A stretch of DNA of 64,000 bases from Beta vulgaris subsp. vulgaris (Eukaryota > Streptophyta > Magnoliopsida > Caryophyllales > Amaranthaceae): NCBI RefSeq assembly GCF_026745355.1, contig NC_079207.1:30471007-30535006 (forward strand), written 5' to 3'. The notes under the pieces were generated by a model, which saw only the letters and a list, made by a program, of their open reading frames with translations, made no database searches and was not told the DNA's origin. The first letter of the stretch is position 1. Every line of letters starts with the position of its first letter. Positions 32,394 to 43,900 of the stretch are shown piece after piece. The position numbers and the translations under genes were made by a program.

Positions 32394-35300
32394 GACATGG
32401 CGGAGGTGCATACGGATACGAGTGCGGAACACACTACCGAGGATGATTGTTTCGATTACGAAAAGGAGCGGCGTAATTGGTTAAGGCTCGCCGTGAAAAA
32501 AAGGTTTACAAAGGCAAGTAAGAACTTGGAGAGAAAAAGAGAAAAGGAAGGGGACCTACAAAGTCACTAGGGAAACCCACCCTAATGACTTTGGAGTACG
32601 ATCATTTGGGGAACCTTGTGGAAAATGGCGTCAAAAGTATGCCATGCAAGTCGGGATTTGCATGCATAAGCTCTCCATTCTCCACTCATGGAAAGAGGTG
32701 CCCGAGTCTTTGAAAAGATGATTTGGGAAGATACTATGGTAAGCTTCGCGTACAATAACGTTTAGAATCTTAACACTTTAGTTAAATATACTATGTAATA
32801 TTTACTAATTTGTGAAATGCGTTTTTTGTAGAATCAATTCAATATTGCAAATGATGAAGCCAAGAAGAATGTGTTTCGCGGTTGCCCAGAGGTTCAGAGA
32901 CTTCAAGGCCAAGCTAGTGTCGGGGTGGATCATGAAGCGGAGAAAAGTCAGGGGTACAAAGAAGAAAAAACTACAGGGGAGCAACACATTCTTCTTCTGA
33001 GGCTTCACCGGACACATCATTTGAGGCGCCCTCCAAGTTTCCATATCAGATATGGAGGCATATCACACCTGAGGAGTGGCATGCATTGTTGCACAAAAAA
33101 CAACCCCGGAAGCTGTTGTAAGAATATTTTACTAGCTAAGATTTAATACTTTTAGATCCAATATTATTGTATAACACCATATCTAACCTTTGTTTATATT
33201 TGTGTGTTTCAGGCATCTCGTGAGAAAAGTAGCGCGAATGCAAAAGCTAGGAAGTACTATCACCATCTGGGTGCTCAGTCGTATGGTCAGGCGAGAGAAT
33301 CGTGGATGTATAGCCATTACCCCACGATTGCGTCGACCACGACATCGGGCACTAGCTCTACAACGATAGTTGCACAGCCTCGGCAACCAGATAGAGTGCT
33401 CGATTGGTGGTGTTCCATGCATGGGGTTGATGCAAAGGGACAGAGAGTCTTGCCTGATCCCGGAACAAAACAATAGCTAATGCCATTGTAAGTACATATT
33501 ATAAGTTTTTGATAAGGTATACATAATATAACTTGTGCGCTCACGAGTATTTCTCTCTTATCCTTATGCAGATTGGCTTGAAAGAAAAGGAGGCAGCTGG
33601 TGAGTTCACTCCTAAGGGACAAATTGATGCCTTACACGAGACTTTGGGGCGGGACCAATATGGACGTGTGAGGGGCGAAGGAGGTGTCCGCCTCAGGGTG
33701 AGAAAGGTGTATATGATCAATACACCTCTACGTCAAAATCCAGTGCCTCCAGTGTAATTCAGCAGCTTCCATAGATGTGGAGGCTATGAAAGCCCAAATT
33801 CGGGAGGAGCTCAGAGCGGAGATGACTCAGAATTTCAACGCCATTTTGGCGCAGATGGACTTACCGACTTTTGGTGCTTTCCCGCAGGGCGGTGTTGCTA
33901 TGCAGCCTGATCCAGATGCGGAGTTCACGGTAATCATTTAATATCACAACTATTGTTCTTAAGTGCATGAAATTCTTACTATATATGTTGTTTCATAGAC
34001 TAACTATGAATAGAGTTTTTTTTAAAAGGAAGAGACACCATGTGAGCTATTAGCTCGAGGAGATGGTCATGGCAGTTTTTCTATTCGTGCTTATGGCTCT
34101 GCACAGCCCCCTAGGGACCGGGTACGATTGCACAACTAGCCAGTCGCTGATATTCACTATGTGGTCAGCGTTTCAGAGATTGTGCCCGGTTTCGAAGAAT
34201 TACCTCTTCCGCTGTCGAATGCAGAAGTTGGTGTACAGTCAGTGACTGATGCCCTTGGCAGTTATGTTCTATGGCCGCGTGCATTGGTGCGGTTATCAGA
34301 TGAGGTACAATGATTAACATAAGTTATATACATAGTTTTCTTTTATAGTTCCTATATATGATTGTCAGTAATATCTTTTAATTTAACTAATTACTAGGGT
34401 TCGGGGAAGGCCGACAGGAAGGGAAAGAAGGTAGCTTCACCTCAGGAAGGCCGACGTGCCCAAGTGGAGAAAGTAAATGTTTCTACGGCAAAGTCTCCAC
34501 TCATTACGGAGATCGAGGTGGTGCAAGGCCTTACTCAACCGTGCTTTTGGCTACATGAGTCGCTAGCGATGTAGACGATGAAGCAATGATTGAGATTAAG
34601 TTGTCGCACCACCAATTCCACTACTTTGAGGATTCATCGACCTTCATTTCTAAGGTTGATATTAAAGAATTCTACTTGAGGAAGAGTTGAATTTTCCATG
34701 ATACAAACATTCATGAGGTAATACTTTAGTATATAAATTAATAAATATACATATATGCCTTAATTAAGTAGTATTCAATCCAACTAACTTCCATAATAAG
34801 TAAGTTTTATTTTAATCAATATGATTTCTCAGGCTATTATACAATATTTGAGGCCATCTAGTGAGCCAATGTTTGGTTGGTTATGTCCAAGCTTAGTACG
34901 AGATGACAGTTGCGTACAAAACCAAAAGGAGTTGAAAGCATATCTCAAGGATTCTTTGAAAGCATGTTCTCGTCTTGGATATAAGATCATTCTTCTTCCT
35001 TACATTGAATCGTATGCTTCTTAAACTCACTTTTTACTTTAATTAAATTGACCTATTAGTTGTTCTACGATTAATAATAACATTTTATTGTTGTAGGAAC
35101 CATTGGACACTGATTGCATTATGTTTGTCACGTAACGAAGTCTACCACTTTGATTCTTTGCGTAAACAAACACCACGGCCCTTACTAGTCAAATCATTGT
35201 GAAATAGGTATGCACACTTATTAATATTAAATGTACATCTAATCTGATAATAATGTATTGATGTAGTGTGATGAAGGGGGTTATTGCATCTGAACTTCGA

Positions 35301-36358
35301 CAACCAAAACCTCCTGTTTGGCATTCAGTCGAGGTAACATGAGTAATTTTTTGCATCCTTTTATAGAAACACATAATACACATCTAACATGTCATTTATT
35401 GCATCCTTTGGTGAATTTAGTGTCCGGTACAAGTAGGTGGACGTGCGTGTGGGTATTACGTCATGAGGTTCATGCTCGATATCGTCAACCGTTGCAAACA
35501 TGTTGATGATATTCAAAATGTATGTAACTTATTAATTAATTAGTATATATGTTAGTTTCTGCCTAATTTTGCCTTTTACACTTCCAAATCGTATTTATTG
35601 ATTCATTTAACCCCAAATTCATTTTGAACTTGATTATATGAGGCATAATGTAACTATTGTGTAGATTTTTAGGTTTCCAATTTTGTTTGTTGCATTTCGG
35701 GAACGAAAAGGCCATTTCGGGCCTATTTTGGCCTTTTCGCTCCCAAAATATAGTTATGTAGTGATTTAACCCCAAATTCTCTTTGAACATGATTATATGA
35801 GGCATAATACAACTAGTATGTAGATTCTTAGGCTTGCATATGTTGTTGGTTGCATTTCGAGAACGAAAAGGCCATTTCCGGCCTATTTTGGCCTTTTCGC
35901 TCCTAAAATGTACTTATGAAGTGATTTAAGCCCAAATTCTCTTTGAACATGATTATATGAGGCATAATATAACTAGTATGTAGATTCTTAGGCTTGCATT
36001 TGTTGTTGGTTGCATTTCGGGAGCGAAAAGGCCATTTCCGACCTATTTTGGCCTTTTCGCTCCCATCATTTAACCCCAAATTTTCTTTGAACATGATTAT
36101 ATGAGATATATTATAACTAGTGTGTAGACTTTTTTAGGCTTGAATTTGATTTTGATTGAATTTCGGGAAGGTATATGTCATTTTTAGAACTACTAACTAC
36201 GGTAAAATGATTGAATTCTTATATATGTGTTTATTCCTTGGTTGTTTTGTAAGGTTTATGAGAATTTCATACCAAGTTCGAGGAACTTCACCAAAGAAGA
36301 AATAGATGAAGTTCGGGATAAGTTGGCGTCCCACACTACCGATGATTGCATAAGATGA
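32394..36358 (+). pseudogene. CACTA second gene: Transposase_24-like region plus ULP1-like protease
   Basis: Exons follow one another with visible splice junctions. 32394-32740 starts MAEVHTDTSAEHTTEDD. 32831-33119 includes QRFRDFKAKLVSGWI and FPYQIWRHITPEEWH. 33213-33476 includes SREKSSANAKARKYYHHLG. 33572-33920 includes GRDQYGRVRGEGGV and then an amphipathic REELRAEMTQNFNAIL stretch. These match En/Spm Ptta/Transposase_24 proteins. 34029-34310 and 34398-35510 then encode a C48 ULP1-like domain: NHWTLIALCL with His, YHFDSLRKQ with Asp, GGRACGYYVMRFM with Cys. The last exon is 36252-36358. It is broken: a frame change in the first exon, a small deletion near 34556, and a TGA in place of a Leu codon at about 35200. 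Its biochemical role in CACTA elements is not established; SUMO/ubiquitin-like deconjugation is inferred from the fold family. Confidence 0.82.
35560..36170. repeat. Tandem array, about 4 copies of a ~158-bp unit (CACTA-2, last intron)
   Basis: Copies recur near 35687, 35845 and 36005 plus partial ends, with TTGCATTTCGGGAACGAAAA and TTTGAACATGATTATATGAG. The array lies between the exon ending near 35520 and the last exon at 36252, the same place as the larger array in CACTA-1. Confidence 0.88.
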
Positions 36359-36489
36359 CATTTTTGCTCGAATGTACTAGTTTCTATCAATTCTATGTAC
36401 ACTTTTTACATTATTAAATATATTTGAAGTTAATTATTACCTTTCTCCACTTGTCATATATTATCGTATTGCATTTGCATTTTTTTTTT

Positions 36490-36842
36490 GTCCAAGGGAG
36501 GTTTTGGGTGGGGGTGGGGGTGTGGGGGCTGCTGGGTGGGCTGGGGATTGGGGTGCAGGCTGGTGGCAGGGGTGTGGCAGAGGGTGGGCAGGGGGTGTGG
36601 CAAAGGGGTGGGCTGGGGTGTGGTGGTGGGTGCAGTGGGGTAGGTAGTGGGGGATGGGTGCTGAGAGGGGGGGCAGGGGGGTGGGTGCAGTGGGGGGGGG
36701 GGCTGGGAGGGGGGTAGTGGGGGTTGGTGCAGTGGGGGTGGGCAGGGGGTGTGCAGAGGGGTGGGCTGGGGTTGTGGGTGGGTGCTGGGAGGGTGGGTGC
36801 TGGGGGTGGGCAGTGGGGGTGGGCTGCTGTGTGCAGGAGCAA
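36490..36842. repeat. G-rich, potential G-quadruplex block in CACTA-2
   Basis: About 350 bases of GGGTGGGGGTGGGGG-type sequence with CTGGG and GTGCAG spacers follow the stop of the second gene. Many runs of three or more G lie close together on the plus strand. CACTA-1 has a version of about 85 bases at 2430-2515, so the tract expanded here or contracted there. Confidence 0.9.
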
Positions 36843-36889
36843 GGGCAGAGCTGTATTAATTTTACAAAAAAAAAAAAAAAATTCAAAGA

Positions 36890-37245
36890 AGGGATGCGCT
36901 AGTTGAAACTAGCGCAACCCTTCTTCCTTGGAAGGGCTGCGATTTTCAACAAGGGCAGCCGTTCTAAGAAGGAGGGCTCCTGAAGGCTGCAACCCTTCAA
37001 GCTTAGAAGGGCCGCGCTTGTTGAAAAAAGCGCAGCCCTTCAAGATTAGAAGGGTGTGCTTGTTAAAAAAGCGCAGCCCTTCAACCTTAGAAGGGCTGCG
37101 CTTTTACTAGAAAGCGCAACCCTTCACAACGAAGGGCTGCGCTTTTTAGTAAAGCGAAACCCTACTTGAAAAGTGAAGGGGTGCTATTGAAAGGGCTGCT
37201 ATCAAAAAGCGCAGCCCTACAGGCCATTTTCAGCGTAGCCCTTCT
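36890..37245. repeat. CACTA-2 3' subterminal inverted-repeat array
   Basis: AAGGGCTGCGCTTGTT / AAAAAGCGCAGCCCTTC modules, more diverged than the 5' array. They continue to the end motif CCACTAGTG. Confidence 0.82.
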
Positions 37246-37265
37246 TCATTTTTCCACTAGTGTTA

Positions 37266-37930
37266 AAAAAAAACTGAAAAGCTTACATCAGATTGGAATT
37301 CGTTTAGGTCAAAATTATCGTGCATTTAGTATCAGATTAAAATTTGTAAATTAGGTCTTTTATAATTTTTTTTTCTCTATTTGTATAAAGGAGGATAAAA
37401 TAGTTTAAGAGAGATTTTTTTTTAAGAAAGAATATGATAATGAAGATTTATAAATATTTTACTGAATTGCATCACTAAATTGGGGATGGTTTTAGTAACC
37501 CTTCTTTAATTGTATATTTTCTACCAAAACTTTAGGCTTGGATCCGGCAGTTCTCAACGTTCCAGAAAATCATGGCATTACATTTGCAAATCAAGATGGA
37601 GAAACATTTTGTAACGCATCAAAGAAAGGCAAAACAGAAAAAACCAAGAAAGCACTAACATAGTACATGAGTATAACTTACACGCACCAAAGACGTGTAA
37701 TAAAATTTACGTTGTTTCTTCTCTTTTGTTATGAGCCGTCAAAACATCCACGTGACATACACGTGAATCATCGTCACTAATATTTTTTTCGTGCTGAATC
37801 ATTGATCACTAATTCACTACTAACTCTTCATACCCTTTCTTTTTCTTGTTTTGGTAGTTTATTCATCTATTATCATTAATTAACAAAATTCATATGCATT
37901 AAAGTACTACATGATATATTTGGTTAATTA
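37266..37930. other. Spacer between CACTA-2 and the LBD gene 3' end
   Basis: AT-rich. No ORF or RNA gene recognised. It should include the 3' untranslated region of the LBD gene near 37930 and below, but I cannot place a polyadenylation site with confidence. Confidence 0.4.
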
Positions 37931-40900
37931 TTAGTACCGCATCTCGCCGTACTTATTGAACCCCAGTGTAAGCTCCAACTGCACTTCATTCTCGCTGATT
38001 TGACCAGCAATAGACCCTTCCGTTGACTCACCAGAAAATATACTCTGCTTCTCAGTACTCTGTTCATCCTCGCCTTCATTATCATTACCATTACCATTAC
38101 CGTCATTTATTGAAAGTTGATCGGAATCAAAAACTGGAATACGAGGGTGGCCCTTAAGGTGGGGCCCAGTGGGGACCAATGTAGGCCCTGTGGGAAACTC
38201 CTTAGTGGAAGAGGACGACAAGTGGCGGATGTCATAAAGCTTAAGAGGAGGCAGAATAATCTGCTGAGGTGGATTTGATGCAACATTGGATGACATGATA
38301 AGATCAGACGACGGAGAAAGTTGCATGCTAGGCAGACCCTTGAGAACCGCATCAACGGCCACCTGACAGTGGTGCCACTGACCTGAGTATAATAAACCTA
38401 CTGAACCGTATATTGGGTCTACCACCCTCCCACATGCCTCGTATAAGAGTGACTGGAAAATTGCTGCCAAACGCAACTATATATCTTAATAAGAGAACTT
38501 AAAACACTAAAATAATCAACAATAATTACCGTCAAAAAAAAATATATGGAGTATTTACAATCTCTGTTATATAGGATGCGACAATGGGGATGGGACATAC
38601 AATAATAGGAAAAGAAAAAATAGAAAAAGGAAAATGAGATGGAATCATGGAACTAAGAAATTCAATAAAAAATATAAGAAAAATTATTAAAAGAGACGGT
38701 ATAATTTTAATATAAAAGTAAATCTAATCACTCAATGGACTAAATTAGTTACCGAAAGAAATTAACCTAGTCACTATTGCACTAATTTTCTTTAATATTG
38801 AACATACCATTTCCTAATTTTGATTTTGAAATAGGTGGTCTCTAACAAGTTAAACTCAAAATATAAAAATCGCACGACAAAATGAAAATTGTCAAAATTT
38901 ACAACACAAATGAGTTTCCTTTTTATTTTTATAATTAACAATACAATCAGTTACATACCTCTCAATTAAATTTTTAAAGACATGTAAAAATCCTTTATTT
39001 AGTGATATAAACTGATTAAAAATTAAAAAATTCATAGTATTTTAGCAATTAATTTAATTTTTCAAATATTTTCATTCATTATGTGCATATATACGCTAGT
39101 TTTATAGTAATGCAACTCAATACCTATTGATTAGAAATTAAAAAAAAAAATAGTGCACGTGTATCTTATTAATTATTCCAGTATTAGTTTCTCATCTTGT
39201 TTGTTTTTGTTCTTATTTTAAATCCTATTGAGCAAGGCCGTCTCGAACTATATAGAGGCCCTGTGCGATCTCGTATTTGAAGAATTCAATAATGTAATAG
39301 CTCATCCATACTTCACATAATCATATTAAGAAAAAAAAGTAATCCAAATAAGTAGATAAACTTTTTCTTTTTACTACTTGAACTTTCTCTATTTTGAGGC
39401 CCTCACAATTAAGGGGCCCTGTTCCATGGAACATGTTGAACATGCTAAAAGCCGCCCCTGCTATTGAGAAACAAAAGAAAATCAAAGTAAATAAAAATAT
39501 CTTAAAATAAAAGGAGTATAATTTACGCATTCTTTACTGAAGTCGTGCATTGATTAATAATATAGCATGTCCTCCTTCAAAAATAATTAATAATATAGCA
39601 TGATTTATAATTAATTATTTGGACAACGTAGACAGCCTAATATCCCTATTCTAGACTCGTATACTACCTCCATCCCAAAATATAGTTCCTGATTTTAAAT
39701 TTTACGAGAATTAAGGTAAGCAGTTGGTTTTGTAAGAGATCTCATACTTTTAATTTAAAACTAGGCTCGACCCAAATCCAATATTAAGAAGAAAACATGC
39801 TACATTTTCTTAATATTGTGACCAATTTAATCTATTTAGGGACCAATTTAATTTATTTCATGACCAGTTTAATCTATTTAATAATGTTATTCTTTAATCC
39901 ATTCAGTGACTAGTTTAATCCATTTAGTAACTAGTTTAATCCATTCCGTAAGACTATCGAGTTATTTTTGGAAATTGTCTGTTGTAGTTCGATAATGAAG
40001 AAAACAAAAGAAGGAGAGGAGAAGGGATGACTAGAATAGTGTTGGGATAGAGTGAAATGGAATAAGCTTGTTAAAATTAGACCACATATTCTAATAATTT
40101 GTGTAAAGTAAGTAGAATCTAATAAGGGTAGTAAAGAATTTTTGTTCATTTAAATAAATGTTGTATGGGAAAAGATGAATTTTAGGAGAAAGAATGAAAA
40201 ATAATTGGTTAAAGAGCATGCAGTTTTCAAAAAAAAACACTTGAGTTTAATAAATAAAGAAAAAAAACTAATTTCAAAAAGCAAATAAATGATGGGCATG
40301 CAGTTTTTGTAGACAAATTACGAAAAAAAATGTAGAACTAAATATAAATACAAAAACTAAATTTTAGCACACCAAAAATGAATATAAGAACTACTCCCTC
40401 CGTCCCAAATTATTTGCTACATTTGCTTTATCACAAAGACCAAGGAGGGAGTGGGGACCATTGCCATAACAAGAATTAACAAAAAGCAAATAGGTAAATT
40501 GTGGGACCTATGTACTATATATGGAAATATTTACAAAAACAAGGAGGGAGTGATGACAAATTTGTAAATAAAGTGTGGGACCTATGTACTATATATGGAA
40601 ATAGTTGCAAATGTAGCAAATAAATTGGGACACACCTAAATGGCAAAATGTAGCAAATAAATTAGGACGGAGGAGTATATTTTGAGACCGATAAAGTAGG
40701 TTATATTAGTTCTTCCGATCTTACTTTTCTTAAGAACTAGCCTTCATATGCACGCGATGCGTGCGTTAATTTCAAAATTTGTTATTCTATTAGATACTCC
40801 ATTCGTACTTCATTTATGATTAAACTTAAATGTGAAAAATTCAACTAGATGAATTTAGATATATTAATTCGCTAATGTAAAAAAATAAAAAAGTTGTGAG

Positions 40901-43900
40901 TGATTGTTAACATTAATTTTTTGTGAATGAATATTGAACAGAAAGAACAAAAATAATGAGTTGGTTTAACTGAATTAAAGAATATCAAAGGTAGTGAATG
41001 TTCAGACTTTTCATGTGCACGTTATGTATGCCATCTTTTTTTATAAGGTATAAATATTTTGTCCATTTAATTTTTGATTGAAGTATTTGATGCATATACC
41101 ATTTTAAACTTGTTTTAAATGGCAAGTTGGAATGAGAATTTTTAAATGATTTGCTTTTGTAATTTTTTTCATTCCATTAATTAGATCATTAAGGATATTT
41201 TAGTCACTTCAAAAGAGGACATCACACCTCCTCCCTTGGCTTATATAATAGAGATAATGTCCATAACACAATAAAGGAAATTAAAAAAAAAAAAGACCAA
41301 ATAGGAAGCATTTTTGTCAGGGAGGTAACTAACGAGCCTAGGGTAGATACCTACTAGCTTATTCTGCACGCTATGCGTGCGGTGACATTTTAGGCATAAC
41401 TATTACTTGGTATTAAAAATTATGAAAATACGTATCTAGGTTCACCTTCATTTGGTGAGTCAGAAGTATTTAAATACTTACAAATAGTATCTAAAAATAT
41501 TTCTAAAGTAACTATAAGTGATAAAATTGTAAATCCAAGTAATGAAAAAATTGATTTTTTTTTGGATTTTGTATTTGTGATTAATTTTGTTTATGAGTTG
41601 TCTTTGTAATGAGAATGCCATATTTTTTTTATTGTTTGTGGTATTAATTTTTGGTAATTTCTTGATTATGAATTTTTTTAGTTGATTGGATCTAAATTTA
41701 ATTTGATTGAATCTTTTTTATTGGCAAGTTTATGTAATTGACAATTATATAAGTTAATTGGGTGTAATAGAGATTTGGTTGAATTTTTGTGGTAAGCGTA
41801 TGTGTCTAATGGTTTTAATTTTTATGTTCTAGATGGGTGAAAATGTCAATTCAAAGGGGGACACCATTGCTCTCCCCTTGGCTTACATAATAGAGATTTC
41901 AGACTGATCCTTTTTAGAGCAACTCCCTCTATTTTTTAAATACTAATAAGTTAGTTTAAATTAGAAATGTTTACATTGGTAATAGAAATTGACATTAGTT
42001 ACTGTTTTGATGATACAAATCAACCTATAATCTAAATCAGCCTATTATCTTACCTTCATAGTAATATAAAGCGACATTTATACAAATATGTTGAAAAGCA
42101 TCCTTATCAAAGGAACGATGTTACAGGATACTCTCCAATTTATGTATTATGTAGGACTCTTCTCAAGCTTCTTAAACACATGTTTATTTATCAAACACAT
42201 AACTTTTGAAAAAAAATGTGAGAGTTTAACCAGCAATCCAGTACAATTTCAATATTTAATATTTCAAAATAAAACGTAATAAATCTTATGATTATATGCA
42301 ATTATAAAGAGATAGACAAACTTTTTGCTTTTTATCACTTTTATTAAGGTAATAACATTCTCTTACCTCAATTTTATTGAAATTGTTATTTTGATTCTCA
42401 ATTCATTAGAAATTTTTTTAAAAACAACTTATCATGCAATCCATTTTCAATTTCCTATTAGACAAAAAATAATAAAAAGCTAACAAAATCAATTATGAAA
42501 TTTATACATTGACATTGTTGAATTTTTTATACAGTGAAACTAATATTTTAGCTAAATGACTTATAATTAGAAACCGCGGGAGTAGAAATCTACCATGATC
42601 AAATCAGACAATCTCCAAAGGAATCAAGGGGTATATCATTGAGTTAAGCGCATTTGGAGAAACGGCGTTATTAATGAATTCCAGTTAAAGAAAACTGGAA
42701 ACTACAAAAAGTTATCATTATCGAATATATAAATATTTCCAAAAAAATTTAAGGTTCCACCAAGTATTTATAGAAATTTACTAGTAATTGGTTGAGGGCG
42801 TTTCATTTGTCAGGGAGGTCCGGTACAATTAACATTATCATATTAGGTCCTTTATTAATAGATTAAAAGCATAAATATATTTCAATTTTAATTTAATAGT
42901 ATAAAATATAAACTAGTAAAAAAATACTATAAAATATAAAAATATTAATAAATTTATGGTCGGTTCACTTATAAAGCATGTAATGTACAATGAAGATAAT
43001 ATTAGTCGATTTCTTAATACATTAAAAGTACAAGTATGTGTCAAATTTTAAATTTTGGATTATAAAATAAAAAAGTATTCACACATTAACATCATTGATA
43101 TAAACTCAAAGGCACCCTCTTAATACTTTGTCTTTTTAATGTTGGTCTCGATTGACTTTAAAACATTTACATTTGGACAAAAGTTTATATTTTATATTAG
43201 TTAGCTTACGGAATAGCGATGTGTTACAATCTAATTTTCTTATATTATATACTCCCTCCGTTTCCTAAAGATCTTCCTTGTTGCTGTTCCTACAGATACT
43301 AAGGAGGATCTACTTGTGTGGGGTGGGTAAAGTAGGAGAGAGAAAGGGGTTGAGATAAATAAACAAATAAAACAGAGTTAAAGTAGGAGAGAGAAAGACG
43401 GTAAAATTGAATTAATAATGTAATGGTAGACCATATGATAGAGACATGAGAGGATAAAAAGGGGAAAACAAATTCCAAATAAGGAATAAAGTAAAAGAGA
43501 GAAGATCTTTTGGAAGCGCACTTAAACGGACAGAGGGAAGATCTTTAGGAAACGGAGGGAGTATATTTTAGTAGTTAATAGTTCCGTTTAAGGTAAGCGT
43601 TTTACATAGTGTAATATGTAAGTTGGGGTTGTTTAACAATAATATTTGTATTTAGTGTATGACTTAGTTTGTTATTAATATAAATAAGAAGTGTATAGTC
43701 TCATTCTAGGTTAAAAATTGTAAACTAAATTACTTTGAAATATTTGAGCAATGAGATTAATCTTACTTAATATTAAAATTATTGCTTGATTACTTAAGTA
43801 GGATGTGTTTAAGGGATGTCAAACCATATTTTTATGATCATTAGTGATATTTGAATTAGTTCACATATCTATCATATTTCTCTACTAAAGATGTTGCATA

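Larger units (their letters stand above)
26264..37262 (+). mobile_element. CACTA-2: full-length En/Spm-type DNA transposon (10,999 bp)
   Basis: It starts CACTAGGGGAAAAAAAGG and ends CCACTAGTG (reverse complement CACTAGTGGAAAAATG), with a perfect 3-bp TSD TTA at 26261-26263 and 37263-37265. In order it contains a 5' subterminal array (26285-26575), leader, TNP2 transposase gene (27699-30945), tandem array (31070-31870), C-rich block (31875-32340), second gene with Transposase_24-like and ULP1-like parts (32394-36358, with an intronic array at 35560-36170), G-rich block (36490-36840), and 3' subterminal array (36890-37245). Both genes carry frameshifts or stops, so it is probably not autonomous now, but it is the structural parent type of CACTA-1. 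Confidence 0.95.

Noticed and set aside
36414..36906. His/Pro/Thr-rich and Gly/Val-rich ORFs across the G-rich block
   Set aside because: Same reason: low-complexity DNA open in several frames at once, after the stop of the CACTA gene.
39663..39720. Third Stowaway MITE in the LBD intron
   Set aside because: Only one end (ACTACCTCCATCCCAAAATA) is visible; no matching right end or TA pair nearby.
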